Shown here: piece by piece, positions 44,216-54,204 of the stretch
How the letters are laid out: each line of letters opens with the position of its first letter
Numbering within the stretch: the stretch's first letter is position 1
Origin: Robiginitomaculum sp.
GTDB taxonomy: Bacteria > Pseudomonadota > Alphaproteobacteria > Caulobacterales > Maricaulaceae
Direction: 5' to 3'
Assembly (NCBI GenBank): GCA_002733805.1
Contig: NVXG01000028.1
Span: forward strand, 102,868 to 166,867
Length of the DNA: 64,000 nt
Program-made: the position numbers and the translations under genes
The notes under the pieces: generated by a model
The model's input: the letters and a program-made list of their open reading frames with translations, nothing else
The model's database searches: none
What the model was told of the DNA's origin: nothing

Positions 44216-45541
44216 ATGGCGGAAGGGTCACTGGGCGCGCCGAAGCGCCACAATATCGACTGGCAAAATCCTGAATATTACAATCAGGATGCCATAGATA
44301 TTGAATTGGAGCGGGTGTTTGACATTTGTCATGGTTGTCGCCGCTGTTTTAATCTGTGCGAGTCGTTCCCGATCCTGTTCGATATGATCGACGATGCACC
44401 GACCGGCGAATTGGATAGCGTTCCCAAATCCGAATATACCAAGGTCGTGGATGCCTGCACCCTGTGCGACATGTGTTTCATGACCAAGTGCCCTTATGTG
44501 CCACCCCATGAGTTTGATCTAGATTTTCCACACTTAATGTTGCGCGCCAGAGCCGCCGCCCATAAAGACGGCCAGACCCCGCTGACCGTCCGGCAATTGG
44601 CCAATACCGATCGAAACGGCAAACTGGCCCGCCCAGTGGCCGGGTTGGCCAATGCTCTGGCCAGCCGCAAAGACAAGATTGGCCGGGCAATGCTGGAAGT
44701 AACGACCGGGATCGACCGCGATGTCGAGCTACCCAAGTATTGCAGCAAAACCCTGACCGACCGCACAACAGAACCCTTGGCAATTAATCCAAATGGCCCC
44801 GGAGCGGGCCGCAAGGTCGCGTTATTTGCCTCGTGCATTGGCCAATATAATTTACCGGAAATTGGCGAAGCTGCCTTAGCTGTATTGGCCCATAACGGTA
44901 TTGAAGCCAAAGTGTTCAATCCGGGCTGTTGCGGCATGCCCTATCTGGAACATGGCAATATCGCCAAAGTGGCCGATCAAGCGACCAAAATCGCCGCCGC
45001 ATTTAGGGTCGTTATCGAAGACGGCTATACCCCGATCGCCAGCACGGCCAGTTGTGGCCTGATGATGAAATTCGAGTGGCCGCTGATCCTGCCCGAAAAT
45101 AAAGACGTGAGCTTTTTGTCGGCCCACGTCAAAGACATCAATCAATATTTGGTTGAACTGGCCAATGGACCGGGACTAGCAAAGGGACTTACGCCCATTG
45201 AAGGCGGCATTTCCGTACACATGGCCTGTCACAGTCGCGCCCAAAACATGGGCCCCAAAGCAGCCGAATTGCTCCGCAATATCCCGGATACCAAGGTAGA
45301 TGTGGTCGAGCGTTGCGCCGGGCATGGCGGGACATTTGGTGTGATGAAGGCCACCCGTGGCTTTGCCAAAAAAACCGCACGCTACCCGCTGCGGGACTTG
45401 AAAAAGCAAGGCAATGCTCATTTGTGTTCCGATTGCCCGTTGGCCTGCAAACACCTGAACCAAGAACGCGAAACCCCAGATCATCCCGCCCCACCACCTT
45501 TGCATCCGGTACAATTACTAGCCCAGGCTTACGGATTTTGA
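44216..45541 (+). CDS. GlpC-like iron-sulfur/CCG-domain protein
   Basis: A 441-residue protein with two 4Fe-4S motifs, [11 protein letters not shown] (Cys38, 41, 44, 48) and [13 protein letters not shown] (Cys81, 84, 87, 92), and two C-terminal CCG domains with [13 protein letters not shown] and [12 protein letters not shown]. The layout is that of glycerol-3-phosphate dehydrogenase subunit C and heterodisulfide-reductase relatives, acting as an electron carrier. No glpA/B genes are near. The rubrerythrin/GlpC-like/DUF3501 order recurs in proteobacteria, suggesting it feeds electrons to the rubrerythrin. Confidence 0.88.
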   Translation: MAEGSLGAPKRHNIDWQNPEYYNQDAIDIELERVFDICHGCRRCFNLCESFPILFDMIDDAPTGELDSVPKSEYTKVVDACTLCDMCFMTKCPYVPPHEFDLDFPHLMLRARAAAHKDGQTPLTVRQLANTDRNGKLARPVAGLANALASRKDKIGRAMLEVTTGIDRDVELPKYCSKTLTDRTTEPLAINPNGPGAGRKVALFASCIGQYNLPEIGEAALAVLAHNGIEAKVFNPGCCGMPYLEHGNIAKVADQATKIAAAFRVVIEDGYTPIASTASCGLMMKFEWPLILPENKDVSFLSAHVKDINQYLVELANGPGLAKGLTPIEGGISVHMACHSRAQNMGPKAAELLRNIPDTKVDVVERCAGHGGTFGVMKATRGFAKKTARYPLRDLKKQGNAHLCSDCPLACKHLNQERETPDHPAPPPLHPVQLLAQAYGF

Positions 45542-45543
45542 CC

Positions 45544-46128
45544 ATGGCAAAACGAAACATCACCCAAACTGATTTGATCTCAGATCAGGAATTTGCACAG
45601 CACCGCAAAACCTACCGGGATAATTTACGCCCCCGCAAGCAATTGCGGCGGATTGCCATTGGTCCCGATGTGACTTTTTACTTCGAATGTTACGACACAA
45701 TGGTGCTGCAAATTCAGGAAATGCTGCTGATCGAAAAAGGTGGGGCGGCACAAATCGCCGATGAGTTGGCAGCCTATGACCCGCTGGTCCCCAAGGGGAA
45801 CGAGCTTGTCGCCACCGTGATGATCGAAATTGCCGATGAGCGGCGCCGCTTAAAAACCCTGCTCGGCCTCACCCATTTTGAACAGCACCTGTTTTTGCAA
45901 ATCAGCGATCAGAAAATATACGCCATCGCTGAAGAAGACGCAGAACGCACCTCGGCCGACGGAAAAACCTCGTCAGTGCATTTCGTGCGGTTTGGGCTGA
46001 ACCCCGATCAACAGCAACAATTTGGTGACCCGAAGGCCCAAATTTTGCTAGGGATAGATCACAACAACTATGCCCACATGGCGGTTCTCTCCCCGGCCAG
46101 CCGCCAAGAACTTTCCACTGATTTTTAA
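45544..46128 (+). CDS. DUF3501 family protein
   Basis: A 194-residue soluble protein matching DUF3501: ITQTDLISDQEFAQHRKTYR, VTFYFECYDTMVLQIQEML, and a C-terminal VHFVRFGLNPDQQQQFGD segment. It has no signal peptide or membrane helix. It starts 2 bases after the GlpC-like gene and is its constant neighbour in many genomes. The function is unknown; participation in peroxide or iron-linked redox chemistry is inferred from context. The start at 45544 was set by the preceding stop codon and by family length. Confidence 0.82.
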   Translation: MAKRNITQTDLISDQEFAQHRKTYRDNLRPRKQLRRIAIGPDVTFYFECYDTMVLQIQEMLLIEKGGAAQIADELAAYDPLVPKGNELVATVMIEIADERRRLKTLLGLTHFEQHLFLQISDQKIYAIAEEDAERTSADGKTSSVHFVRFGLNPDQQQQFGDPKAQILLGIDHNNYAHMAVLSPASRQELSTDF

Positions 46129-46219
46129 GACAAAGCCCGAATAGCTTGGCGGTTGCGTACTTCCCTTGTATGGAAACTGACCCGTAAAAGGGCAATTTGC
46201 AAAGCGTGGGAGAACAATC

Positions 46220-46978
46220 GTGCAAAGTTTGGGAATCATTGGTTTAGGGGCATTTGGTCAATTGCTGGCTGAGCAACTGCGCCCTTACTTTGAAATCAAG
46301 GCCACCGACCCTTCTGCCGAAGCGGCTACCTTTGCCAATGAGCACAACATACCGTTGGTGACATTGGAACAATGCGCCCGCTGCAAATACCTAGTGCTGG
46401 CTGTGCCCATCTTGCAGATCGGCACGGTCGTGCAAGCCATTGCGCCGTTTGTGCAAGCCGGAAGCACCGTGTTCGACGTGGCCTCGGTCAAGCTTGGCCC
46501 GGCCCGGCAAATGCGGGACGGATTACCGGGCAATGTTCGCATTATTGGCACCCACCCACTGTTTGGCCCACAAAGTGCCAAGACCGGCATGGATGGACTG
46601 AAGATCGCCATCTGCCCCATACGCGGCGTCGGGCCAACTCGGATCCGGCATTTGATCCGCTTTCTCAGCGAGAATTTGAAACTAGATGCCTATGCCAGCG
46701 ACCCCGACACCCACGATCATGATATGGCAATGGTACAGGGCTTAACCCATCTGGTCGCCAAAGTGCTGCACCAGATGAAACCCCTGCCCGACCGCCAAAC
46801 CACGCTCAGTTTTGATTTACTGGTACAATCCATGCAATTGGTCCAAGGCGATTCCGAAGCACTGTTTCGGGCCATTGAACAGGAAAATCCGTACTCATCA
46901 GAGGTTCGCAGCCGGTTCTTTCAACTAATTGATGAGTTGCGTACCGACCTGGAGCAGGATCAACCGACCGAGGAATAA
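46220..46978 (+). CDS. tyrA: Prephenate/arogenate dehydrogenase (TyrA-type)
   Basis: A 252-residue NAD(P)-binding enzyme of tyrosine biosynthesis. It has the N-terminal GLGAFGQLLAEQL dinucleotide motif, VFDVASVKLGPARQM, GTHPLFGPQSAKTG (the HP-FGP substrate motif) and a C-terminal helical dimer region. There is no chorismate mutase or ACT domain. The GTG start at 46220 has GGGAG 8 bases upstream. It stands alone between DUF3501 and the VWA gene. Confidence 0.9.
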   Translation: MQSLGIIGLGAFGQLLAEQLRPYFEIKATDPSAEAATFANEHNIPLVTLEQCARCKYLVLAVPILQIGTVVQAIAPFVQAGSTVFDVASVKLGPARQMRDGLPGNVRIIGTHPLFGPQSAKTGMDGLKIAICPIRGVGPTRIRHLIRFLSENLKLDAYASDPDTHDHDMAMVQGLTHLVAKVLHQMKPLPDRQTTLSFDLLVQSMQLVQGDSEALFRAIEQENPYSSEVRSRFFQLIDELRTDLEQDQPTEE

Positions 46979-47031
46979 ACCAACCAGTATTTACGCTGGT
47001 GAACCAATACGACAAAGGATAGTCTGCCCGC

Positions 47032-48213
47032 ATGTTCTTGAACTTCTTCACCGAATTACGCGCCGCCAAAGTACCGGTATCCATGCGGGAGTATCTCACT
47101 CTGATCGAGGCACTTGATCGCAATGTGATTGAGCGCAAGGTTGAGGACTTTTATTATTTATCACGCGCCGCCTTGGTCAAGGATGAGCGTAATCTGGACA
47201 AATTTGACCAGGTTTTCGGCTCTGTATTCAAAGGTCTGGAGAGCGTCAGCGATTTGATCGAAGAAGCGGAAATCCCCGAGGATTGGTTACGAAAACTAAC
47301 TGAAAAATACCTGACCGAAGAAGAAAAGCGCGAGATCGAAGCGCTGGGCGGTTGGGACAAGTTGATGGAAACCCTGCAAAAACGCTTAAAAGAACAAGAA
47401 AAACGCCACCAAGGCGGCAACAAAATGATTGGCACGGCTGGCACCTCACCATTTGGGGCACATGGCTATAACCCCGAAGGGGTTCGCATTGGTCAAGACA
47501 AAGGTCGCCATGGCCGAGCCGTCAAAGTGTGGGACAAGCGCGAATTTCGCAATTTGGCCGGTGACCGCGAATTGGGTACACGTAATATCAAGCTGGCCTT
47601 GCGCCGCTTACGCAAACTAGCCCGCGACGGTCACCCGGACGAGCTTGATTTATCCGGTACGATCAGCGCCACAGCGCGCCAAGGCTGGCTGGATATTCTG
47701 ATGCGCCCCGAACGACGCAACACCATCAAGGTGGCGTTATTTCTGGACGTGGGTGGTTCGATGGACCCGTTCATTAAAACCTGTGAAGAATTGTTTTCAG
47801 CCGCCAAAACCGAGTTTAAGCGTCTGGACAGTTTTTACTTCCACAACTGCCTGTATGAGGCCGTGTGGCAGGACAATTTACGCCGTCGCTCCGAAGTGAT
47901 CCCGACATGGGATCTGCTGCACAAACACCCGGCTGACACCAAAATTATCTTTGTGGGCGATGCCAGTATGAGCCCCTACGAAATCAGCGTCCCCGGCGGC
48001 TCGGTCGAGCACTGGAACGAAGAAGCCGGAGCGGTCTGGGTCAACCGGCTTGTTGAGATTTACGACGACGTGATCTGGCTGAACCCAACCCCGGAAAAAT
48101 ACTGGAGTTACACCCCCAGTGTTTCCATGATCCAGGACATCATCGGCCCGCACCGCATGTTCCCGCTGACCCTAGAGGGCCTGGACAATGCCATGAAAGA
48201 ACTGAGTCGCTAA
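47032..48213 (+). CDS. CoxE-like VWA domain protein (MoxR partner)
   Basis: A 393-residue protein with a charged, helical N-terminus (SDLIEEAEIPEDWLRKLTEK) and a C-terminal VWA domain with the MIDAS motif DVGGSMD, then KIIFVGDASMSPYE. This fits the CoxE/YeaD group, which works with MoxR ATPases. The likely partner ATPase is at 39706-40548. In related bacteria these two are often adjacent; here about 6.5 kb of redox and repeat-associated genes lie between. It acts in the cytoplasm. Confidence 0.88.
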   Translation: MFLNFFTELRAAKVPVSMREYLTLIEALDRNVIERKVEDFYYLSRAALVKDERNLDKFDQVFGSVFKGLESVSDLIEEAEIPEDWLRKLTEKYLTEEEKREIEALGGWDKLMETLQKRLKEQEKRHQGGNKMIGTAGTSPFGAHGYNPEGVRIGQDKGRHGRAVKVWDKREFRNLAGDRELGTRNIKLALRRLRKLARDGHPDELDLSGTISATARQGWLDILMRPERRNTIKVALFLDVGGSMDPFIKTCEELFSAAKTEFKRLDSFYFHNCLYEAVWQDNLRRRSEVIPTWDLLHKHPADTKIIFVGDASMSPYEISVPGGSVEHWNEEAGAVWVNRLVEIYDDVIWLNPTPEKYWSYTPSVSMIQDIIGPHRMFPLTLEGLDNAMKELSR

Positions 48214-48375
48214 GCCTCTGCTCTCTTTTCCCTCACGACCGTTTACAATTTTGTGAAGCAAGTTGAAACGCACCTGATCCAACACATGTTATTTTACTTG
48301 TGACGCTACATGCGCCCGTTTCGGGATCATGCTGCATCCAAAAACAAAAAAACAAAAAAATTGTTGGAGGCAAAA

Positions 48376-49143
48376 ATGCACGCAGTTGACACAGTAGGAA
48401 AGCATGTTTTACGTGGCTTGGTCAAATTTGGCAGTCGATCCCGCCCCCATATTGACCGCTTTTTGGCCCACAACTCAAAAGTTGGTGACACCGCCCTGTT
48501 TGCCAATGATCAATTTGCTTGGACCAAATTGCTTGAGGAAAATTGGCACGAAATTGATCAGGAGATGCGTGCCGTATTGCGCCATCGCGATGCAGTGCCT
48601 CCCTTACGCGATATCTCGCCAGATCACAGCCGAATTGCCGCAGATGGACGCTGGCGATCGTTCTTTTTATGGGCCTATGGCATCAAATCGGATGAAAACA
48701 CCCAGCGCTGCCCGCGCACGACCGAAATTATCGAACAAATACCGGGGCTGAAAACGGCACTGTTTTCAATACTGGCTCCGGGGGCCAATATCCCGCGCCA
48801 TACTGGAGTGACCAAAGCCTTGGTGGTTTGTCATCTCGGTTTAAAAATTCCGTCAGATCGGCCAGCCTGTACCATGTGGCTCGACGGCCAGACCCTGCAA
48901 TGGCAACCCGGCAAGAGCTTTGTGTTTGACGATACCTATCCCCATGAGGTGCACAACGACACTGATGAGGAACGCGTTGTTCTATTGTTGCAGGTCAAGC
49001 GCCCTATGCGCTGGCCGGGTCAGATGTTGGCCAATTTCTTTCTTAGCGCCATCCGGATCAGTCCGTTCATTACCGATGCACGCAAAGAACTGGGGCGCTG
49101 GGAGACTAAATTCAAACGTTCCGAAAGGCGCAATCAGGACTGA
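48376..49143 (+). CDS. Aspartyl/asparaginyl beta-hydroxylase-like dioxygenase
   Basis: A 255-residue Fe(II)/2-oxoglutarate oxygenase of the AspH/LpxO type. Visible motifs: LAPGANIPRHTGVTK with the first iron His, a substrate/2-OG region, and FVFDDTYPHEVHNDTDEERV with the distal His and Arg. Some relatives hydroxylate lipid A acyl chains (LpxO), others protein side chains. The ATG at 48376 has a perfect GGAGG site. It overlaps the convergent mscS gene by 10 bases. Confidence 0.88.
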   Translation: MHAVDTVGKHVLRGLVKFGSRSRPHIDRFLAHNSKVGDTALFANDQFAWTKLLEENWHEIDQEMRAVLRHRDAVPPLRDISPDHSRIAADGRWRSFFLWAYGIKSDENTQRCPRTTEIIEQIPGLKTALFSILAPGANIPRHTGVTKALVVCHLGLKIPSDRPACTMWLDGQTLQWQPGKSFVFDDTYPHEVHNDTDEERVVLLLQVKRPMRWPGQMLANFFLSAIRISPFITDARKELGRWETKFKRSERRNQD

Positions 49144-50276
49144 ACCGGCACCGGCCCAGCGCCATCCTGCTCCAGATAAATGGTGCGGGATGGAAAGGCA
49201 AAATCGGTATTCGCTTCGGCGACAATTTCCTTGATGGCACACGCGAAGTCCTCTTTGATTTGCAGCCATTCTCCCCAATCGGAGGTTTTGGTAAAACAAT
49301 AAATCATCAGATCAATCGAGCTATCATTGAAGCTGTTAATGTGTACAAACAACGTGCCTGCGGGTGGGTGCAGGAAGTCATCATTGGCTAAAATGTAATC
49401 ATGGATACCCTGACGCACGGCGCGCAGTTGGTCGGTGGAGGACGAGTATAACAAGCCTATTTTCCAATAAATCCGCCGGTGGGTCATTCGAGAGAAATTG
49501 GTCACCGCATTGTCGGCCAGTTTGGAATTGGGCACGTAAACCGGACCTTTATCAAAACGCCGGACCGTGGTGGAGCGAAAATTGATTCCCTCAACAGTGC
49601 CTTCGACCACCCCATCCACCTTGATCCAGTCCCCAACCTGAAACCGCTTTTCGGCCAGTACCAAAAACCCGGCAATCAGGTTTTTAAACAAATCCTGGGC
49701 ACCCAAAGCAACCGCAACCCCGAAAATTCCAAGACCAGCCAAAAAAGGCCCGACCTGAATACCCCAAGTTTCCAATATAGCTGCGCCGCCAATAAAGATA
49801 AAAAGCCCCTTGGCCGCTTTGCGTATCCACGACATGATTTCTGGCGTCAATGCGCTTTGCAATGGCTTTGCCACAGCCACCACCGGGTCAACGGCCCGCA
49901 CCAAAGACCAAAAAATTGCAAAGGCAATCAAAGACGCGAACGCACGATTGAACACCAGCAAGGTGTCGTCAGTTGGTCCCAGCAGTCGCAAGGCAAAGAA
50001 AATACCGATGATCACCGGGATCAGTTTTAACGGTTCTTCCAGAGCGCGTAACAACTCATCATCAATATTGGTTTTGGTCCGCCCGGCCAAGCGGGCCAGA
50101 AACCCGATAATCCGGTGGGCAATAAATCCGCGAAACAATAGCGAAAACGTAATCACCAAGACGGCCAGAATAGCATTGCCAGCATCCAGACCAAACAGGG
50201 AAGTTTCCCACACGTCGCTGACGATTTGCCAAAGGTCAATTACCGATTGTGGCATTTTGGATTGGGATAAAATCAT
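49134..50276 (-). CDS. MscS-family mechanosensitive channel
   Basis: A 380-residue membrane protein: four to five N-terminal helices, then the MscS pore/beta core with GAQDLFKNLIAGFLVLAEKR, FQVGDWIKVDGVVEGTVEGI, and FDKGPVYVPNSKLADNAVTN. It is somewhat longer than E. coli MscS (286). It releases solutes on osmotic downshift. I start at the ATG at 50276; a TTG at 50288 and an ATG at 50255 are alternatives. Confidence 0.93.
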   Translation of the reverse strand: MILSQSKMPQSVIDLWQIVSDVWETSLFGLDAGNAILAVLVITFSLLFRGFIAHRIIGFLARLAGRTKTNIDDELLRALEEPLKLIPVIIGIFFALRLLGPTDDTLLVFNRAFASLIAFAIFWSLVRAVDPVVAVAKPLQSALTPEIMSWIRKAAKGLFIFIGGAAILETWGIQVGPFLAGLGIFGVAVALGAQDLFKNLIAGFLVLAEKRFQVGDWIKVDGVVEGTVEGINFRSTTVRRFDKGPVYVPNSKLADNAVTNFSRMTHRRIYWKIGLLYSSSTDQLRAVRQGIHDYILANDDFLHPPAGTLFVHINSFNDSSIDLMIYCFTKTSDWGEWLQIKEDFACAIKEIVAEANTDFAFPSRTIYLEQDGAGPVPVQS

Positions 50277-50501
50277 GATGAGACTCAAAGCTGTGATGCA
50301 AGGGAAACCCGGTTTTTGTCGAAAGTACCCGGTTTGGCAAGGGCTACGGAGTTATCAGTTGAAACCCGTCGATGAGACCGCATAGCCAGACCATCACGAA
50401 AACGTGAATTTGATCAGGGTTTGTTATTCTTGACTATTCAGTCCATAATACAAATATACACCGGGAACACAGAATGACCTGTGCCTCAACGGAGAATAAA
50501 A

Positions 50502-51071
50502 ATGACTGAATTCACCCTGCACACCATTGATACTGCCCCACAAGAAGCTCTGCCTTTACTGGAAAAATCAGTGGCCGCTTTTGGCATGATCCCCAATTTA
50601 CATGGCGTAATGGCCGAAGCGCCTGAATTGCTGCAAGCCTATCAAGATGTGCATACCTTGTTCCAAAACACCTCTTTTGATGCAGACGAGCGAAATGTGA
50701 TCTGGTTGGCGATCAGTGTTGAGAACCAGTGCCATTATTGCGTACCAGCCCATTCGGCTATTGCTAAAATGCAAGGCGTTGCGGATGATATAATCGAACA
50801 ATTGCGAGACTATTCAGCCCTAACCAATCCACGTCTTGAAGCCTTGCGTACCTTCACATTGCAGATCGTTCGCCAGCGCGGCCAACTGGACTCAAGTCAA
50901 GTACAGGAATTTCTTGACGCTGGATTTACAAGGCGACACATTCTTGAGGTTATTCTTGGCGTGGCCCAAAAGACCATATCAAACTACGTCAATCACTTTG
51001 CCGATACGCCGGTCGATGCACCATTCACTGAACTGGCTTGGACACCACCGGCATCTGTGGCCGCTGAATAG
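50502..51071 (+). CDS. AhpD-like carboxymuconolactone decarboxylase family protein
   Basis: A 189-residue helical protein with the AhpD-type motif NQCHYCVPAHSAIAKMQG, where the C-x2-C and downstream His form the peroxidase/disulfide site. It probably reduces peroxides or works as a thiol-disulfide partner. The ATG at 50502 follows GGAG. The TetR gene follows 8 bases later, so the pair is likely co-transcribed and autoregulated. Confidence 0.88.
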   Translation: MTEFTLHTIDTAPQEALPLLEKSVAAFGMIPNLHGVMAEAPELLQAYQDVHTLFQNTSFDADERNVIWLAISVENQCHYCVPAHSAIAKMQGVADDIIEQLRDYSALTNPRLEALRTFTLQIVRQRGQLDSSQVQEFLDAGFTRRHILEVILGVAQKTISNYVNHFADTPVDAPFTELAWTPPASVAAE

Positions 51072-51079
51072 GATTTACG

Positions 51080-51661
51080 ATGGCAGGTCGACCTCGGACA
51101 TTCGATAGAACGACTGCGGTCGACCGATTTCGTGATCTGTTCTGGCAAAAAGGATATGCCGGAACCAGCATAGACGATCTGCAAGCTGCCGCCGGTATTC
51201 AACGCGGCAGCTTCTATGCGGCATTTCAAGACAAGGAAAGCGCCTACCTAGAAGCACTGACCCTGTACGCCAATGAGTTTGCAAAACAGGCGGAGCAGGC
51301 ACTGCAATCCGCCGATGGACCGCGAGCCGGATTAGCTGAATTTTTGCGGTTTGCCGGGCGTTTTTTATCAGCCCATACTGGGATGGGCTGTTTTTTGCTC
51401 AGCTCAATTGCCCAACCACCTCATTTAAACGAAACCAAGACCGAACTGTTTGACCGTGTGACCCGCACCTTACGGGACCCGCTCGAACAAGCCTGCAATG
51501 ACACCCGAGATGCGAAGCAATTGCGCGCGCACGAGACTGCAAATTCATTGAGCGCATATATCTTATGTCAGGTGTTAGGCTTAAACGCCCTTACCCGTTC
51601 CGGGGCCAAGCCAGCGGAAATTCAAAGCGCAGCCAATCTGGCCGCAGATCTGATCTTCTAG
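51080..51661 (+). CDS. TetR family transcriptional regulator
   Basis: A 193-residue regulator with an N-terminal helix-turn-helix (YAGTSIDDLQAAAGIQRGSF, YAAFQDKESAYLEAL) and a helical ligand domain containing GMGCFLLSSIAQ. It lies immediately behind the AhpD-like gene and probably represses it in response to an electrophile or oxidant, an inference from the pairing. It converges on prfC with a 7-base gap. Confidence 0.9.
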   Translation: MAGRPRTFDRTTAVDRFRDLFWQKGYAGTSIDDLQAAAGIQRGSFYAAFQDKESAYLEALTLYANEFAKQAEQALQSADGPRAGLAEFLRFAGRFLSAHTGMGCFLLSSIAQPPHLNETKTELFDRVTRTLRDPLEQACNDTRDAKQLRAHETANSLSAYILCQVLGLNALTRSGAKPAEIQSAANLAADLIF

Positions 51662-51668
51662 GCTCCGC

Positions 51669-53258
51669 TTACCGGCGTTCTCGGGTTGCGGTAAACGAGA
51701 TGTCTGGGAATTTTTCTTGAGCATAATTGATTTCCCAACTGCTTTTGGCCAAAAATACCGGCGCACCATCAACGTCTTCAGCCATCTGCATCTTGTGCCT
51801 ATCCGCGAACGATTCCAGCGCCGGTTCATCTTTGGCCGTTATCCAGCGCGCCACTGAATAGGGGCACGGCTCGAAAATCACATCGAGCTTGTATTCGGTG
51901 GCAATACGCTCCGCAGTTACTTCGATCTGCAAAGCACCCACCGCACCCAAAATCATCTCTGCCCCGATCATCGGCTTGAATAATTGGGTGACGCCTTCCT
52001 CGGCCAGACTCTCCAGCGCTTTTCGTAAATGCTTGGCCTTCATCGGGTCTCTGGGTCTAGCTCGGCGCAACAATTCTGGCGCAAAATTCGGCAATCCAGG
52101 ATATTGCAGTTTGCCGCTTTCGCTCAAGCTATCACCGACCCGCAATACGCCATGATTGGGAATGCCAATCACATCTCCCGCATAGGCCGTATCAGCAATT
52201 TCCCGATCTTGGGCAAAGAACATCAGCGGTGAGGATATGGTCATGGCCTTACCGGACGTGGTGCGTAATTTCATGCCCCGACGAAATTGTCCGGAGCACA
52301 ATCGGGTAAAGGCAATCCGGTCCCGGTGGTTGGGGTCCATATTGGCCTGTACCTTAAAGACAAACCCGGAAACTTCCTTGCCGCCCGGTTGCTGCATCAC
52401 CTCAGTTGTCCCCAAATGCGCGCTTACTTCTGAAGGAGCCGGGGCCAGATCAACCAATGCATCAAGCAATTCAGTCACCCCAAATTTGCGTAAGGCCGAA
52501 CCAAAATAAACCGGAGTCATGTGGCCTTCCAGATAGCTTTGCAGGGCAAACTCGGGGAAACCACCATCGGCCAGTTCAATGGATTCCACCAATTCTTGGC
52601 GCACGTCATCGGACAGATACGCCTCCAACGCAGGATCATCCAGCTTCATCGGGGCAATCGGTTCATCCTGACCCTTGAAAAATGGCGTGAACATATTGCG
52701 GCTCAAATCTTGTATGCCGGAAAAGCGTGCCCCGGACCCGGCCGGCCATTGCATCGGCACTACGTCCAGCGCCAGTTTGTTGGCAACTTCGTCCAGAATT
52801 TCCAACGGGTCTTGTGCTTCGCGATCCATCTTGTTGATGAAGGTCAAAATCGGGATATCGCGCAATCGACAAACTTCGAACAGCTTTAAGGTCTGCGGCT
52901 CGATCCCCTTAGCAGCATCCAGCACCATGACGGCGGAATCTGCGGCAGTCAGGGTGCGGTAGGTATCCTCGGAAAAATCTTCGTGGCCTGGTGTGTCCAG
53001 CAAGTTGATCATGCAATTGCGGTACTCGAACGTCATCACCGAGGAAGACACTGAAATCCCGCGCTCTCGCTCGATCTTCATCCAATCTGACGAAGTGCGT
53101 CGATTCTCGCCTCTAGCTCGCACTTGACCAGCCAGACGCACGGCACCAGCCGCAAACAGCAGGTTTTCGGTCAACGTGGTTTTACCCGCATCCGGATGCG
53201 AAATAATAGCAAAGGTCCGGCGGCGCTTTGCCTCAGCTTCAAACGGAAAATCAGTCAT
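51669..53258 (-). CDS. prfC: Peptide chain release factor 3
   Basis: A 529-residue translational GTPase. G motifs: HPDAGKTTLTE (P-loop), DTPGHEDFSEDTYRTLTA, and NKMDR (in FINKMDREAQDP). The RF3-specific domain II and C-terminal region follow. RF3 recycles RF1/RF2 after termination. Starting at the ATG at 53258 gives the normal length (E. coli RF3 is 529); a TTG one codon upstream is not needed. Confidence 0.96.
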   Translation of the reverse strand: MTDFPFEAEAKRRRTFAIISHPDAGKTTLTENLLFAAGAVRLAGQVRARGENRRTSSDWMKIERERGISVSSSVMTFEYRNCMINLLDTPGHEDFSEDTYRTLTAADSAVMVLDAAKGIEPQTLKLFEVCRLRDIPILTFINKMDREAQDPLEILDEVANKLALDVVPMQWPAGSGARFSGIQDLSRNMFTPFFKGQDEPIAPMKLDDPALEAYLSDDVRQELVESIELADGGFPEFALQSYLEGHMTPVYFGSALRKFGVTELLDALVDLAPAPSEVSAHLGTTEVMQQPGGKEVSGFVFKVQANMDPNHRDRIAFTRLCSGQFRRGMKLRTTSGKAMTISSPLMFFAQDREIADTAYAGDVIGIPNHGVLRVGDSLSESGKLQYPGLPNFAPELLRRARPRDPMKAKHLRKALESLAEEGVTQLFKPMIGAEMILGAVGALQIEVTAERIATEYKLDVIFEPCPYSVARWITAKDEPALESFADRHKMQMAEDVDGAPVFLAKSSWEINYAQEKFPDISFTATRERR

Positions 53259-53334
53259 CAAATTACTCTGGAATGTTGGTTGGGTTCGATTAACGCAAGC
53301 TGCGGCTCAAAGCAATCAAAAGACATGTACAACT

Positions 53335-53730
53335 TTATTCAGATAGAGCCTGCCAGACAGCTTCTTGCACTTGGCTGGTTTGCAAGGTCCCGCCCAATTG
53401 TAACTGATACAAGTGCGACAAGGTCAGGAGCGATACATCGGCAAAGCGAACCGCCATTTCTGACGGTTGGCGCGCACCTTGGGTTGGTGGCCCGATCAAT
53501 GCGGCATTGGCTCTCGTTTTAGCTGCTAACAGCACGGCCAAATGTCCGGCCTTTTCTGGTTGAGTTCGAGCCAGATTCAAATCCTTGTAAAATTCCTCAA
53601 AGGCCAAGCCGGTAATGTCGGCCAAACTCATTTTGGCAAATTCCGCAGTGGAGATAGGAAAACCATCCGATCGAATAATTTCGTTCGGCTGCTTAATATC
53701 CAGAAGCACATCATTCAACAAAAAAATCAT
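53335..53730 (-). CDS. Hypothetical protein
   Basis: A 131-residue predicted cytoplasmic protein, not recognised. It begins with a hydrophobic MIFLLNDVLLDI strand, then SDGFPISTAEFAKMSLADIT, and a helical C-terminus (SLLTLSHLYQLQLGGTLQTS). No membrane helix, signal peptide or metal motif is seen. The codon pattern and ATG are consistent with a real gene. It stands between prfC and the DUF1491 gene on the same strand with gaps of 76 and 85 bases. Confidence 0.6.
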   Translation of the reverse strand: MIFLLNDVLLDIKQPNEIIRSDGFPISTAEFAKMSLADITGLAFEEFYKDLNLARTQPEKAGHLAVLLAAKTRANAALIGPPTQGARQPSEMAVRFADVSLLTLSHLYQLQLGGTLQTSQVQEAVWQALSE

Positions 53731-53815
53731 ACGCCCTAATGGGTCAGGAACCCTGGGCAGGTCAATAGCTGAACTCGTTCATGCACTTCAAATTTTGGGT
53801 ATATCGGGTTGCTGA

Positions 53816-54154
53816 TTATTGTCGGCAAATTACTTTTTCGGTCAAAAAATGACGGCCTTTTTTATCTTCGATTTCCACGACCCACAAATCTGGATCAACG
53901 CGCAGTCGCTTTTTTAAGGTTTCTTCAATCGCTGATTCTGTTGTTTGCGGCGCACTCAAACATTCCCAAACCCGGTTGAAATCTTCGTCCCGGCTTGGGC
54001 CATACAAACAAGCATATCCATCCAGCGTATTGACCAGCACTAAAACGCTGCCCGCATCGTCGTCACCGTGCCGACGCACCATGGCAAATGCGCCATTGCT
54101 CTCAGCGCGCCGGATCAGCGCCTGCACCAGAATAGAGGATCGGAGAAGGTTCAT
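53816..54154 (-). CDS. DUF1491 family protein
   Basis: A 112-residue cytoplasmic protein with the DUF1491 pattern: ILVQALIRRAESNGAFAMVR, a beta strand region LVLVNTLDGYACLYGP, and a C-terminal DPDLWVVEIEDKKGRHFL. The family is conserved in alphaproteobacteria, but its function is unknown. The ATG at 54154 was chosen by family length. It diverges from the BcsB-like gene. Confidence 0.78.
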   Translation of the reverse strand: MNLLRSSILVQALIRRAESNGAFAMVRRHGDDDAGSVLVLVNTLDGYACLYGPSRDEDFNRVWECLSAPQTTESAIEETLKKRLRVDPDLWVVEIEDKKGRHFLTEKVICRQ

Positions 54155-54204
54155 GGCCGTGTTCTTGCTGGAATTGGGTCTCAACTCTACAGGAAAGTGT
54201 CAAA

